From a virus, in IMG/VR virus record IMGVR_UViG_3300046167_000162, positions 1 to 54,256 of that record: DNA of 54,256 nucleotides; one strand, 5' to 3'. The notes under the pieces are model-generated. The model searched no databases. It was not told the DNA's origin and saw only the letters and a program-made list of their open reading frames with translations. This document shows positions 26,264-32,400 of this stretch, piece by piece (positions within the stretch are counted from its first letter, which is position 1; every line of letters begins with the position of its first letter). Position numbers and translations under genes: made by a program.

Positions 26264-26291
26264 ATTATATAGATACCCGCCCTTTTGTCAA
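26264..26291 (-). promoter_or_regulatory. Distal leftward promoter, perfect sigma70 consensus
   Basis: Minus-strand TTGACA (26291-26286) and TATAAT (26269-26264) separated by 16 bases. Both hexamers match consensus exactly. It should be read by host RNA polymerase at infection start and gives a ~285-base AT-rich leader before the first gene. No phage RNA polymerase gene is seen in the window, so host polymerase use is expected. Confidence 0.85.
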
Positions 26292-26485
26292 CCCCTAATA
26301 TGAAATAAATGTAGTGTTAAGTGATCACGAATTGTTACAGACTATTACAGACATGTTACCTAAAGTGTTACAAAGAGTAGATCCAACCCATTTCTTTGTA
26401 ACATTGTAAACCATAATTTTCTAAAAGTGGTTAACAGACCTAAAAACTACCCCCGCTGTCAATGGGTATATATAGTATACGTACA

Positions 26486-26513
26486 CCCCCGCCCTGGCCC
26501 ACGCCCCCTCCCC
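26486..26513 (-). other. G-quadruplex motif in the control region
   Basis: Minus strand carries five G runs of 4, 5, 3, 3 and 5 with loops of 1, 3, 3 and 1 bases, in an otherwise AT-rich, gene-free region. A further G run lies about 30 bases away. This fits the G3+N1-7 rule for intramolecular quadruplexes. Function not known; replication start or transcription control is inferred from place. Confidence 0.6.
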
Positions 26514-26573
26514 TACGTTAAGCCCTTGGTATCCATAAGAATTCTCTTATATAAGTGATCCTGGATATACAAC

Positions 26574-26654
26574 TAGTTTAATACTAAATTAAATCTACAG
26601 AAAGTAGTTTAACGTTAAACTATCTGCCAGTAAAACTAGTTTAAGGTTAAACTA
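26574..26654. promoter_or_regulatory. Three iterated TAGTTTAA palindromes (operators or iterons)
   Basis: Perfect palindrome TAGTTTAACGTTAAACTA at 26605-26622; near-perfect TAGTTTAAGGTTAAACTA at 26637-26654; degenerate TAGTTTAATACTAAATTA at 26574-26591. Centres are 31 and 32 bases apart, close to three helical turns, so a bound dimer would sit on one face. They lie just upstream of the rightward genes. A repressor, activator or initiator site is inferred. Confidence 0.7.
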
Positions 26655-26680
26655 TTTGTTTAGTCTGAATGTTTTAGCGG

Positions 26681-26766
26681 TTTGTGATCACAAATACTGA
26701 AAGCATCTATAGCCTGGAGAAAACTTGTGATCACATTTACCTTTGGAGCTACTATTTGTGATCACA
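26681..26766. promoter_or_regulatory. Three TGTGATCACA operator sites
   Basis: TTTGTGATCACAAA (perfect 14-base palindrome) at 26681-26694, TGTGATCACA at 26726-26735 and at 26757-26766; a shorter GTGATCAC lies at 26321-26328 by the leftward promoter. The arms TGTGA/TCACA equal those of CRP/FNR sites but without the six-base spacer. No matching regulator gene is identified. Confidence 0.7.
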
Positions 26767-26830
26767 TAATGTTTCAACTCTGGCCCTATATAAGTAGTCA
26801 AAGAGTAGATCACGGAATGTTTCAATTCTG
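26760..26830 (+). repeat. 23-base direct repeat, 48-base period
   Basis: 26760-26782 and 26808-26830 match at 20 of 23 positions; both start GATCAC and contain AATGTTTCAA followed by (C/T)TCTG. The first copy overlaps a TGTGATCACA site. The repeat ends 100 bases before the first rightward start codon, so it lies in or next to the early promoter. A weak TTGGTA-N16-TATATA candidate is at 26526-26553; I see no strong rightward promoter. Confidence 0.6.
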
Positions 26831-26930
26831 TAACAATTATCACAATATCAATTCACTTCTTGCAATCAATTCGTTTATGCTTAGATTGAATTCCAGAGAG
26901 ACACACAACAACAGAAAGAGAGAATTCAAA

Positions 26931-27548
26931 ATGTATAAGAGAGACGTTCAAGAGATCATGAATATCTGCCACGCCAAGAAATCGGTTTTACCAGTGGTCA
27001 CCTTTACCTTGTCAACTATTCAAGCTGGGCTTTCTACATGCTTAGGTCAGATTCAAGACATTAACGAAAAAGGGTCAGCTTCTAGATTTTGTTGGGGCTT
27101 GAAAGGTGACGGATACGACTACACAAGAAATAATGACGCCTATTTGTGGGGCAAGGTAAATCATATCAAAGACACATTAGGGACGGAAAGCGTTGAGGCA
27201 TGTGTGGAGGTGATCATGCTTTTCATGCGGGTTCCAAACCTAGGGATGGTTAAAGCTGCATTCGTGGCGCAGATGTTTGGGTTCAACGTGGCGTGTATTG
27301 ATAGCCATAATATTAAGCGCCTAGGGCTTAAACCTAGTGCCGTTCAAACACCACCGGCCAAGATGAAAGAGACCAGCAAGCGCAAGAAAGTGACCACCTA
27401 TGTGGAGATGTGCCAGATTGAAGGAACAGAATATTGGTGGGATACTTGGTGTGATCATGTAGCGGGTAATCGTGCCAACAAGGCCTTGGATACTGGCGAT
27501 ATTGTTTCCCGCTATCATGTGGAATGTGTTGCAGCGGTGGAGGTGTAA
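26931..27548 (+). CDS. First rightward gene, HhH-like DNA glycosylase-fold protein
   Basis: 205 residues from ATG 26931 (GAGAGA upstream); an in-frame ATG at 26727 lies inside an operator palindrome and is less likely. The region MRVPNLGMVKAAFVAQMFGFNVACIDSHNIKRLG has the helix-hairpin-helix pattern (PGLG.VKA..) seen in DNA glycosylase-like proteins and in unnamed proteins of marine phages. It ends with TWCDHVA...VSRYHVECV. No catalytic Lys/Asp set is certain. As first early gene it may act on host DNA; that is inference. Confidence 0.7.
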   Translation: MYKRDVQEIMNICHAKKSVLPVVTFTLSTIQAGLSTCLGQIQDINEKGSASRFCWGLKGDGYDYTRNNDAYLWGKVNHIKDTLGTESVEACVEVIMLFMRVPNLGMVKAAFVAQMFGFNVACIDSHNIKRLGLKPSAVQTPPAKMKETSKRKKVTTYVEMCQIEGTEYWWDTWCDHVAGNRANKALDTGDIVSRYHVECVAAVEV

Positions 27549-27552
27549 TACA

Positions 27553-27645
27553 ATGGTTGAATGGATCAAAGACATCGTGACATTGCTTTGCCTATGCGGC
27601 ACTGGCTATGCGTTCTTATTAATCGGCTACGGCCTAGGCTACTAA
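27553..27645 (+). CDS. 30-residue single-TM peptide
   Basis: MVEWIKDIVTLLCLCGTGY..LIGYGLGY: one membrane helix covering most of the peptide. The start follows GGAGGTG by eight bases. It lies between two early genes with five bases before and twelve after. Short hydrophobic peptides are common early phage products; function unknown. Confidence 0.55.
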   Translation: MVEWIKDIVTLLCLCGTGYAFLLIGYGLGY

Positions 27646-27656
27646 GGGGAAAGACA

Positions 27657-27941
27657 ATGCAAACTATCATGACAAAATATCTAGGCCCAACAGATACCAA
27701 AGGTTCAAGGGTCAAGGCTATGACATCCAGTGGTCACAGGGGTTCAACCTACACCGTGGAATGGGATCACAGCCTTGATGTAGAAGGCAACCATGCTGAC
27801 GCAGCACAGAAACTATTAGACAAACTAGGCTGGCATGGCGAGTGGCGCATGGGTAGCACAGACAGGGGATATGTATTCGTGAACGCAACAGATTACAACT
27901 CGCCAAAGCTTATGGCAAAAACAACAGGCTGGGAGGTGTAG
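27657..27941 (+). CDS. Hypothetical early protein
   Basis: 94 residues from ATG 27657, with AAGGGGA eight bases before it; the frame is open further upstream but overlaps the TM peptide. Sequence: TIMTKYLGPTDTKGSRVKA..TVEWDHSLDVEGNHADAAQKLLDKLGWHGEWRMGSTDRGYVFV. The HADAAQKLLDKLGW..W..G....GYVFV pattern recurs in Proteobacterial mobile elements and phages, unnamed. A small mixed alpha/beta fold is likely. Confidence 0.68.
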   Translation: MQTIMTKYLGPTDTKGSRVKAMTSSGHRGSTYTVEWDHSLDVEGNHADAAQKLLDKLGWHGEWRMGSTDRGYVFVNATDYNSPKLMAKTTGWEV

Positions 27942-27945
27942 TACA

Positions 27946-28335
27946 ATGGGAAAAGTAAATTCATTATTTCAAGATGCACAAGAGGCAAGAGAGGATGCAC
28001 AAGCGGATGCACAAATGGTTTATGCTATAGCAGATGTACCGCATGGAGACTTTGACAACTATGACATGCTCAATAAACTCTTTCATGCATTGTCGCCTCA
28101 CGGATGGCAGAACAGCTCTTGGAAAAACGACACCTGCCCGTCACTGCTCAAAGAGGAACGGCACGGGAACTATTGCCAGATCTTTGTGGACTATGCCGAC
28201 CCTGCCATGCGAGAAGATCCAGAGTGGCCTGTGCTGTCATACGACTGCTATGACGCAGAGGGGATGAAGACATTTCATGAAGAGTTTGACAATGTGGACA
28301 AGCTCATAATCTATCTGACAAAGAGGGTATACTGA
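27946..28335 (+). CDS. Hypothetical acidic early protein
   Basis: 129 residues with GGAGGTG before ATG 27946. Acidic, with a Gln/Ala/Glu N-terminal helix (LFQDAQEAREDAQADAQ) and an aromatic-rich body (NYDMLNKLFHALSPHGWQNSSWKNDTCPSL). No family recognised. The stop codon overlaps the next start as TGATG, so the two are translationally coupled. Confidence 0.65.
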   Translation: MGKVNSLFQDAQEAREDAQADAQMVYAIADVPHGDFDNYDMLNKLFHALSPHGWQNSSWKNDTCPSLLKEERHGNYCQIFVDYADPAMREDPEWPVLSYDCYDAEGMKTFHEEFDNVDKLIIYLTKRVY

Positions 28336-28502
28336 TGATCTATAAACCGCACCCCATGGATGTGTGTGATATGTTTGACACAACCAACAAGACAATCGCA
28401 CAAGTGGCTAGGCACTTTGGCCTGACCAGCGAAGAGGTTAAGAACATATTGCTGGACATTACAGATGAACAGGCGACAGCATTACAAAGAGAGAGAGGTT
28501 AA
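28335..28502 (+). CDS. Small HTH-like DNA-binding protein
   Basis: 55 residues. DTTNKTIAQVARHFGLTSEEVKNILL is a clear helix-turn-helix of the type found in transposase and repressor N-termini; nothing else is present. The start overlaps the upstream stop. It could bind the operators of the control region, but no evidence links them. It lies five bases before a methyltransferase-like gene. Confidence 0.6.
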   Translation: MIYKPHPMDVCDMFDTTNKTIAQVARHFGLTSEEVKNILLDITDEQATALQRERG

Positions 28503-28506
28503 GACC

Positions 28507-29247
28507 ATGACCAAAGGTATTGTACTATCACTATATGACTTCACAGGTGAGGCACTCAAGCCATGGGCAGAGGCAGGGTATGAGTGCTACGCCTATGACA
28601 TCCAGCACACAGGAACAGAGGCAACATTTGAGAACACACAGTTCTTTGCTGGTGGTGGCTCTATAGCATACCTACATGCTGACCTGCACAACAAGGATAA
28701 CCTATTTGCCCTACGTTCAGAGTTTATGGAAAAACCTGTCGTGTTCGGCATGGCCTTCCCTGTCTGTACTGACATGGCTGTGTCAGGTGCGGCACACTTC
28801 AAACGTAAGGCTGAACGTGACCCTGAGTTTCAGGTGAAGGCTGTGAACTATGCTAAATGGTGTGCTTGGTTGTTTGATGCCCTAGGTGTCCCTTACTTTG
28901 TGGAGAACCCTGTCAGTGTCTTGGCTACTAAGTGGCGTAAGCCTGACCATAGCTTTCACCCGTACCAATACGGTGAGTATCTCAGTGACGCAGAGGCAGT
29001 ACATCCACGCTGGCCTGAGTATATCGCAGAGCGTGACGCATACACAAAGAAGACTTGCCTCTGGACTGGCGGTGGCTTCCGTATGCCAACCAAGATCTCA
29101 ACGTGTAAGCCGACAGGCTACAGCACACAACACCTAAAGCTGGGCGGTAAGTCACAGCGCACCAAAGACATACGATCTGCCACACCCCGTGGGTTTGCCA
29201 AGGCAGTCTATGAGTTTAACAGCCAATCAGTAGAGGAGACAGTATAA
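28507..29247 (+). CDS. Divergent C5-methyltransferase-like protein
   Basis: 246 residues from ATG 28507, GAGAGG upstream. The N-terminal VLSLYDFTGEALKPWAEAGYECYAYD is the SAM-binding motif I region of cytosine methylases (FxGxG shape, here DFTGEA), with an acidic YDI as motif II. The catalytic motif IV, normally PC, reads AFPVCTDMAVSGA, with an extra Val between Pro and Cys; ENP at ~137 resembles motif VI. The target-recognition part is short. Relatives are known in actinophages and marine phages. It may modify phage DNA or have another base-modifying role. Confidence 0.72.
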   Translation: MTKGIVLSLYDFTGEALKPWAEAGYECYAYDIQHTGTEATFENTQFFAGGGSIAYLHADLHNKDNLFALRSEFMEKPVVFGMAFPVCTDMAVSGAAHFKRKAERDPEFQVKAVNYAKWCAWLFDALGVPYFVENPVSVLATKWRKPDHSFHPYQYGEYLSDAEAVHPRWPEYIAERDAYTKKTCLWTGGGFRMPTKISTCKPTGYSTQHLKLGGKSQRTKDIRSATPRGFAKAVYEFNSQSVEETV

Positions 29248-29420
29248 TGTATACGCTAGAACTAACAACAAGCCAGCTACTCATGCTGAAGGAAATGATT
29301 GACAATGACATTGAGATGTCCTGCATGGATGCACCAGACTACACTGACATGGATGCCATGCAATACTATATGGATCGGTGCACAGTGTTTCACCTTGTCA
29401 GAGAGGAGCTAGAGACATGA
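29247..29420 (+). CDS. Small acidic Met-rich protein
   Basis: 57 residues: YTLELTTSQLLMLKEMIDNDIEMSCMDAPDYTDMDAMQYYMDRC. The LTTSQL..LKEMID.D.E start is a pattern seen in small phage early proteins. Acidic, two Cys, ten Met. Its start overlaps the methylase stop (TAATG) and its stop overlaps the next start (ATGA). No function known. Confidence 0.6.
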   Translation: MYTLELTTSQLLMLKEMIDNDIEMSCMDAPDYTDMDAMQYYMDRCTVFHLVREELET

Positions 29421-29749
29421 CTAATTCAATTGAAAACCTATCAAGTGTGATAAGAACCTTTAGGACTGCCAACAGTGTACTCAGAGGAGAGGGGAAAGAC
29501 AGCCACATCCTATTGGAACACATCGAGGCTTTCCTTTATGTAGCAAGTAAGAAAGAGGCTCTTATGAGGGACGCACAGAAAGACCTACAACTAGCACAAG
29601 CCAAGACTCACAGGACATTCAAGCACCTACAAAGACTAGGCTGGCTGACAATAGGAACAGACCACAAAGATATGCGGCAGCGACAACTGAAACTGACAAG
29701 TGATGGCCTAGATTTCTTAGCATTTCTGACCTACAAATTAGACCGATAG
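29417..29749 (+). CDS. MarR-like winged-helix DNA-binding protein
   Basis: 110 residues from ATG 29417, coupled to the upstream stop; an earlier in-frame ATG (29378) lies within that gene. An N-terminal helix pair is followed by LAQAKTHRTFKHLQRLGWLT (recognition helix), a wing KDMRQRQLKLTSDGLDFL, matching MarR-type folds, in which SKTTVTR..LE.kGLi and RQ..L.lT..G are diagnostic. It is the only clear transcription-factor fold of the early region and a candidate binder of the palindromic sites. Unlinked to them by evidence. Confidence 0.72.
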   Translation: MTNSIENLSSVIRTFRTANSVLRGEGKDSHILLEHIEAFLYVASKKEALMRDAQKDLQLAQAKTHRTFKHLQRLGWLTIGTDHKDMRQRQLKLTSDGLDFLAFLTYKLDR

Positions 29750-29765
29750 AAAAGGAGAATAACAA

Positions 29766-30017
29766 ATGAAAAAGAATTACCGTACAGCATACAACCAACT
29801 CAAGAAACTAGGCGTCACAGTCTATGAGGATGACGATGGCTTTCGTATCTCAGGAGAGGACAACTACCCAGAGGTGTGGGCTGACTACTACTGTGAGTTC
29901 GGTGGTACTGTCTTGGATGACTTCGGAGTTAACCACAAGATCAACAATATCCTGGAAAAGCAGGGGCTATTTGCTGAGTGGGAAAACACTGGCGTCCTAG
30001 GTGTAGCAGAATTATAA
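29766..30017 (+). CDS. Hypothetical early protein
   Basis: 83 residues, AAAAGGAG upstream. KNYRTAYNQLKKLGVTVYEDDDGFRISGEDNYPEVWADYYCEF.GTVLDDFGVNHKINNILEKQGLFAEWENTG. Looks like a compact alpha/beta protein with an acidic surface. The phrase D.FGV...I...L...GL..EW.N.G is seen in other phage proteins of unknown role. A 20-base gap with a strong ribosome site separates it from the next gene. Confidence 0.68.
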   Translation: MKKNYRTAYNQLKKLGVTVYEDDDGFRISGEDNYPEVWADYYCEFGGTVLDDFGVNHKINNILEKQGLFAEWENTGVLGVAEL

Positions 30018-30038
30018 TCTTAAAAAGGAGAAAGACTA

Positions 30039-30569
30039 ATGCCTAACTGGTGTAACAATAGCATAACAATCTCTGGCCCTACAGCTAAGATCAAAGCACT
30101 GTGGGATGAAGCTAACGCTAAACCAGAGGATGAAGAAGATGAAAATGGCTTACTTCAAGCTATGGTTCCTATAGCTGAAGGTGAAGATGGCTGGTATAGC
30201 AGTCGTGTCGATAGCTGGGGAACCAAGTGGGAGATTGACCTTGAAGGCTTAGAGTATGATGACAATGAGGATGGTACATCTACTATCTCTGGCTGGTTTG
30301 ATTCCGCATGGTCTCCACCTATCGCAGCATATGATACATTCACTGCAAGCAACCAAGACTGTACTGTTGAGGCGTCTTACTATGAGTGTGGTATGTGTTT
30401 TGTTGGACAGTACAGCAGCGTAGAAGGTACAGACGATTGCTATACCTTTGACTTCACTGATGAAGATTGGGCTGCTGATATTCCCTCTGATCTGGTAGAA
30501 GACTGGGGGCTAGACAATGAGTATAAGAACTGGAAAGAATGGCAAGAGGAAGAAGAGGAGACAGCATAA
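30039..30569 (+). CDS. Api92/DUF1281-like ferredoxin-fold protein
   Basis: 176 residues, AAAAAGGAG upstream. MPNWCNNSITISGP is the signature start of DUF1281/Api92-like proteins of phages and plasmids, followed by a conserved RVDSWGTKWEID block and a Trp/Tyr-rich acidic C-terminus. Members have unknown function. Four Cys in the second half (DCTVEASYYECGMCF, DDC) might bind metal. The stop overlaps the next start as TAATG. Confidence 0.8.
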   Translation: MPNWCNNSITISGPTAKIKALWDEANAKPEDEEDENGLLQAMVPIAEGEDGWYSSRVDSWGTKWEIDLEGLEYDDNEDGTSTISGWFDSAWSPPIAAYDTFTASNQDCTVEASYYECGMCFVGQYSSVEGTDDCYTFDFTDEDWAADIPSDLVEDWGLDNEYKNWKEWQEEEEETA

Positions 30570-30835
30570 TGACTAAGACAATCAAAACAGAACTGACCCG
30601 TGACGAAGTAGCAATACTCTTGGAAGTATACAACACAATTGATGCTATGGTTGATGACACAATGGAGATGATGGATGTGCGTATGTCACAGCTTAGTGAT
30701 GTAAGAGACAAGGCCTATGCGTTGAAACAGATGTTTGACTTCAGACCTCTTGTTGATGGGGACGGAAACCCTAACCACTGGAGGCCATACGTATTACCTG
30801 ACAATCCTAACGCATGGTTCTACGAGAAAGACTAA
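30569..30835 (+). CDS. Hypothetical helical protein
   Basis: 88 residues from ATG 30569, coupled to the upstream gene. TRDEVAILLEVYNTIDAMVDDTMEMMDVRMSQLSDVRDKAYALKQMF is a long amphipathic helix, followed by a short Pro/Trp-rich tail (NHWRPYVLPDNPNAWF). No family recognised; coiled-coil dimer likely. Confidence 0.6.
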   Translation: MTKTIKTELTRDEVAILLEVYNTIDAMVDDTMEMMDVRMSQLSDVRDKAYALKQMFDFRPLVDGDGNPNHWRPYVLPDNPNAWFYEKD

Positions 30836-30866
30836 TCTGAATTGTTGTAAAAAGGAGACAAACGAG

Positions 30867-31034
30867 ATGCAATTATACGTTTTAATTCACGATGAAAATC
30901 TAGGCACTGAAACATGCTGGAAGAATTTCTCTAAAATGAAAGAGGCTGAACAGTACATGAAGGATGTTAATGAACTCAATGGTGTAAGGGCTGAACTTAA
31001 AGTGGTGGGAGCTAAACACAATGCCAACCTATGA
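30867..31034 (+). CDS. Hypothetical small protein
   Basis: 55 residues from ATG 30867 with AAAGGAG ten bases before; the frame is open upstream into the preceding gene. QLYVLIHDENLGTETCWKNFSKMKEAEQYMKDVNELNGV.AELKVV: a beta-alpha-beta pattern. The last codons overlap the start of a TM peptide. Confidence 0.6.
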   Translation: MQLYVLIHDENLGTETCWKNFSKMKEAEQYMKDVNELNGVRAELKVVGAKHNANL

Positions 31035-31104
31035 GTTTATTTCAATCGGTGCTACAGTAATCTTCTGGTTTGTGGTCTACCTGATCTACAAAAAAGATGA
31101 GTAG
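31021..31104 (+). CDS. 27-residue single-TM peptide
   Basis: MPTYEFISIGATVIFWFVVY then a short basic-acidic end. One membrane helix. It overlaps the upstream gene by 14 bases and has GGGAG about 16 bases upstream, rather far. Plausible but short. Confidence 0.4.
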   Translation: MPTYEFISIGATVIFWFVVYLIYKKDE

Positions 31105-31110
31105 AGGTAC

Positions 31111-31140
31111 TTGACATGCAAGAGGTCTTACCTATCTAAT
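31111..31140 (+). promoter_or_regulatory. Rightward promoter ahead of tRNA and ThyX genes
   Basis: TTGACA (31111-31116) and TCTAAT (31135-31140), spacer 18. It would start RNA near 31147 into the 13-base repeats, then the 31292 gene, tRNA-Arg and onward. A second promoter here would boost the replication genes. Confidence 0.5.
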
Positions 31141-31197
31141 ACTACTGGTAGTAGTACTTAAGGTAATACTGTTAGTATTTATTTCTTTATATAGAAT

Positions 31198-31259
31198 TAA
31201 TACTAATAGATACTAACAGTAGATACCAACAGTAGATACTAATAGTAGATACTAAAGAT
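31198..31259 (+). repeat. Four tandem 13-base repeats (iteron-like)
   Basis: AGATACTAACAGT (31208-31220), AGATACCAACAGT (31221-31233), AGATACTAATAGT (31234-31246), AGATACTAAAGAT (31247-31259), preceded by a partial copy. The gap of about 190 bases also holds CTACTGGTAGTA (31142-31153) and ACTGTTAGT (31168-31176), both also found at 26110-26129. Non-coding; an initiator or regulator site is inferred. Confidence 0.65.
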
Positions 31260-31291
31260 CTCTTGCATTTAACTTTAGAAAGAAAGAACCA

Positions 31292-31504
31292 ATGGTAGTC
31301 CATAAGGGTATAGACTTAGAAGATATAGAAACCATTGAAGAATACTTTGAGGTCTTCGGTAAAGATGAAGAGGCTTTGAAATACTTGATAGGTTTATTTC
31401 TTGATCAGGTCTTTGACTTACAAGAGTTCCTTCAAGACAAGGGCTTCAGAGCAGAAGACTTCATCGAGTGGCAGCAGTTAAAGGCTGATAGACAATACCA
31501 TTAG
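31292..31504 (+). CDS. Hypothetical acidic protein
   Basis: 70 residues, GAAAGAAAG before the start. Strongly acidic helical protein: LEDIETIEEYFEVFGKDEEALKYLIGLFLDQVFDLQEFLQDKGF. Size, acidity and place downstream of a middle promoter recall DNA-mimic or host-takeover proteins, but no motif proves that. Confidence 0.62.
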   Translation: MVVHKGIDLEDIETIEEYFEVFGKDEEALKYLIGLFLDQVFDLQEFLQDKGFRAEDFIEWQQLKADRQYH

Positions 31505-31516
31505 AGGGATAAGACA

Positions 31517-31684
31517 ATGGAAGAAAGAATAACATCACTGGAAAGACACATCACGAAACTTCAAAAGGAACGATCCGAGGCGGAGTGGTATGGTGACTTC
31601 GAACATGCAGACTTCTTGAAAAAACTTATTGACTCCTCAATAGAAGAAAGGAATAAGGGGGAGGTATACTACGTTAAGTTTTAA
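31517..31684 (+). CDS. Small coiled-coil protein
   Basis: 55 residues: MEERITSLERHITKLQKERSEAEWYGDFEHADFLKKLIDSS. A heptad pattern over the first 20 residues indicates a short coiled coil; the rest is a helix. GGGAT lies upstream. It ends six bases before the tRNA gene. Unknown function. Confidence 0.58.
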   Translation: MEERITSLERHITKLQKERSEAEWYGDFEHADFLKKLIDSSIEERNKGEVYYVKF

Positions 31685-31690
31685 TACAGA

Positions 31691-31767
31691 CCACCCTTAG
31701 CTCAACTGGATAGAGCAACTGCCTTCTAAGCAGTAGGTTGCAGGTTCGAGTCCTGCAGGGTGGGCCA
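31691..31767 (+). tRNA. tRNA-Arg (anticodon TCT), CCA encoded
   Basis: Complete cloverleaf: acceptor CCACCCT/AGGGTGG, D stem GCTC/GAGC, anticodon stem ACTGC/GCAGT with loop CTTCTAA (anticodon TCT), T stem GCAGG/CCTGC with TTCGAGT loop, discriminator G and encoded CCA. It reads AGA and AGG, codons used freely in this phage. Only one tRNA is seen in the window. Confidence 0.95.
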
Positions 31768-31789
31768 ACCAACAAGGACAACACACACA

Positions 31790-31999
31790 ATGGAAACATT
31801 AGACATCATACTGATCGGCTACGGGGTGCTTCTAGTTTACCTTGTATGGGATAACATCCAGGCTCACCGCCGACTGGACGTACACGAGGACTGCCTCGAT
31901 GAGACTATCCAGAAACACAACCAATTGGTTGAAGACATAGCGGCGTTTGCTGACGAGATGGATGATGCTTTCTATAAACTGGAGAAGAAAAATGACTAG
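31790..31999 (+). CDS. Single-TM coiled-coil protein
   Basis: 69 residues from ATG 31790 with AAGGA upstream; the frame extends back into the tRNA, so this start is chosen. TM helix LDIILIGYGVLLVYLVW, then a charged helix DETIQKHNQLVEDIAAFADEMDDAFYKLEK. Topology is that of an inner-membrane-anchored coiled coil such as spanins, though it lies in the early region. Overlaps the next gene by eight bases. Confidence 0.62.
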   Translation: METLDIILIGYGVLLVYLVWDNIQAHRRLDVHEDCLDETIQKHNQLVEDIAAFADEMDDAFYKLEKKND

Positions 32000-32174
32000 C
32001 ACGGTATGGATATTGTTGTGGCTTGTCTTAGTGCCTGAGAGTGGTATTAGGTATTATCACTTGGGTACTTATGACAATGAGACCCTATGTAAGTCTGGAC
32101 TGAGAGATGCAGCAGTTATGGTCAACGATAAAAATGAAACAGTGGAATGTATTGGGGTACAGGTAGATGATTGA
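31992..32174 (+). CDS. Small secreted protein with two Cys
   Basis: 60 residues from ATG 31992, GGAG nine bases before. Signal-peptide-like MTSTVWILLWLVLVPESG, then YYHLGTYDNETLCKSGLRDAAVMV...ETVECIGVQ. Two Cys could form a disulfide in the periplasm. Similar in style to the broken small gene at 23855-24026. Function unknown. Confidence 0.6.
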   Translation: MTSTVWILLWLVLVPESGIRYYHLGTYDNETLCKSGLRDAAVMVNDKNETVECIGVQVDD

Positions 32175-32400
32175 TGTAGAGATGTGGGCTATCAAAGATA
32201 CTGAAGAAGATAAGTTAATTGTAACTAAGTTTGGAAGGTCTACATGGAAACGTAAGATGAGTCCCAGCGGAGTTAATATTCCGGGTTATAAGAGGTATGA
32301 CTTTGATTGGTCAACCAACCCGCCAATCCGTACAGAAAGTGCTAAGTACAAGAGACTAAAACCTATTAGGATTAAACTGACGGAGATTGTAGATGATTAA
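32167..32400 (+). CDS. Hypothetical small beta-rich protein
   Basis: 77 residues, overlapping the upstream gene by eight bases and thyX by eight. VEMWAIKDTEEDKLIVTKFGRSTWKRKMSPSGVNIPGYKRYDFDW..RTESAKYKRLKPIRIKL. Basic, beta-strand pattern, no family recognised. Confidence 0.62.
   Translation: MIDVEMWAIKDTEEDKLIVTKFGRSTWKRKMSPSGVNIPGYKRYDFDWSTNPPIRTESAKYKRLKPIRIKLTEIVDD

Noticed and set aside
26727-26930. Extended N-terminus of the first rightward protein
   Set aside because: The upstream ATG is inside a TGTGATCACA operator and the stretch contains regulatory repeats; the ATG at 26931 has a better ribosome site.
31691-31767. tRNA as phage attachment site
   Set aside because: The tRNA is complete with its own CCA, there is no integrase or excisionase gene and no second tRNA-end repeat was noticed.
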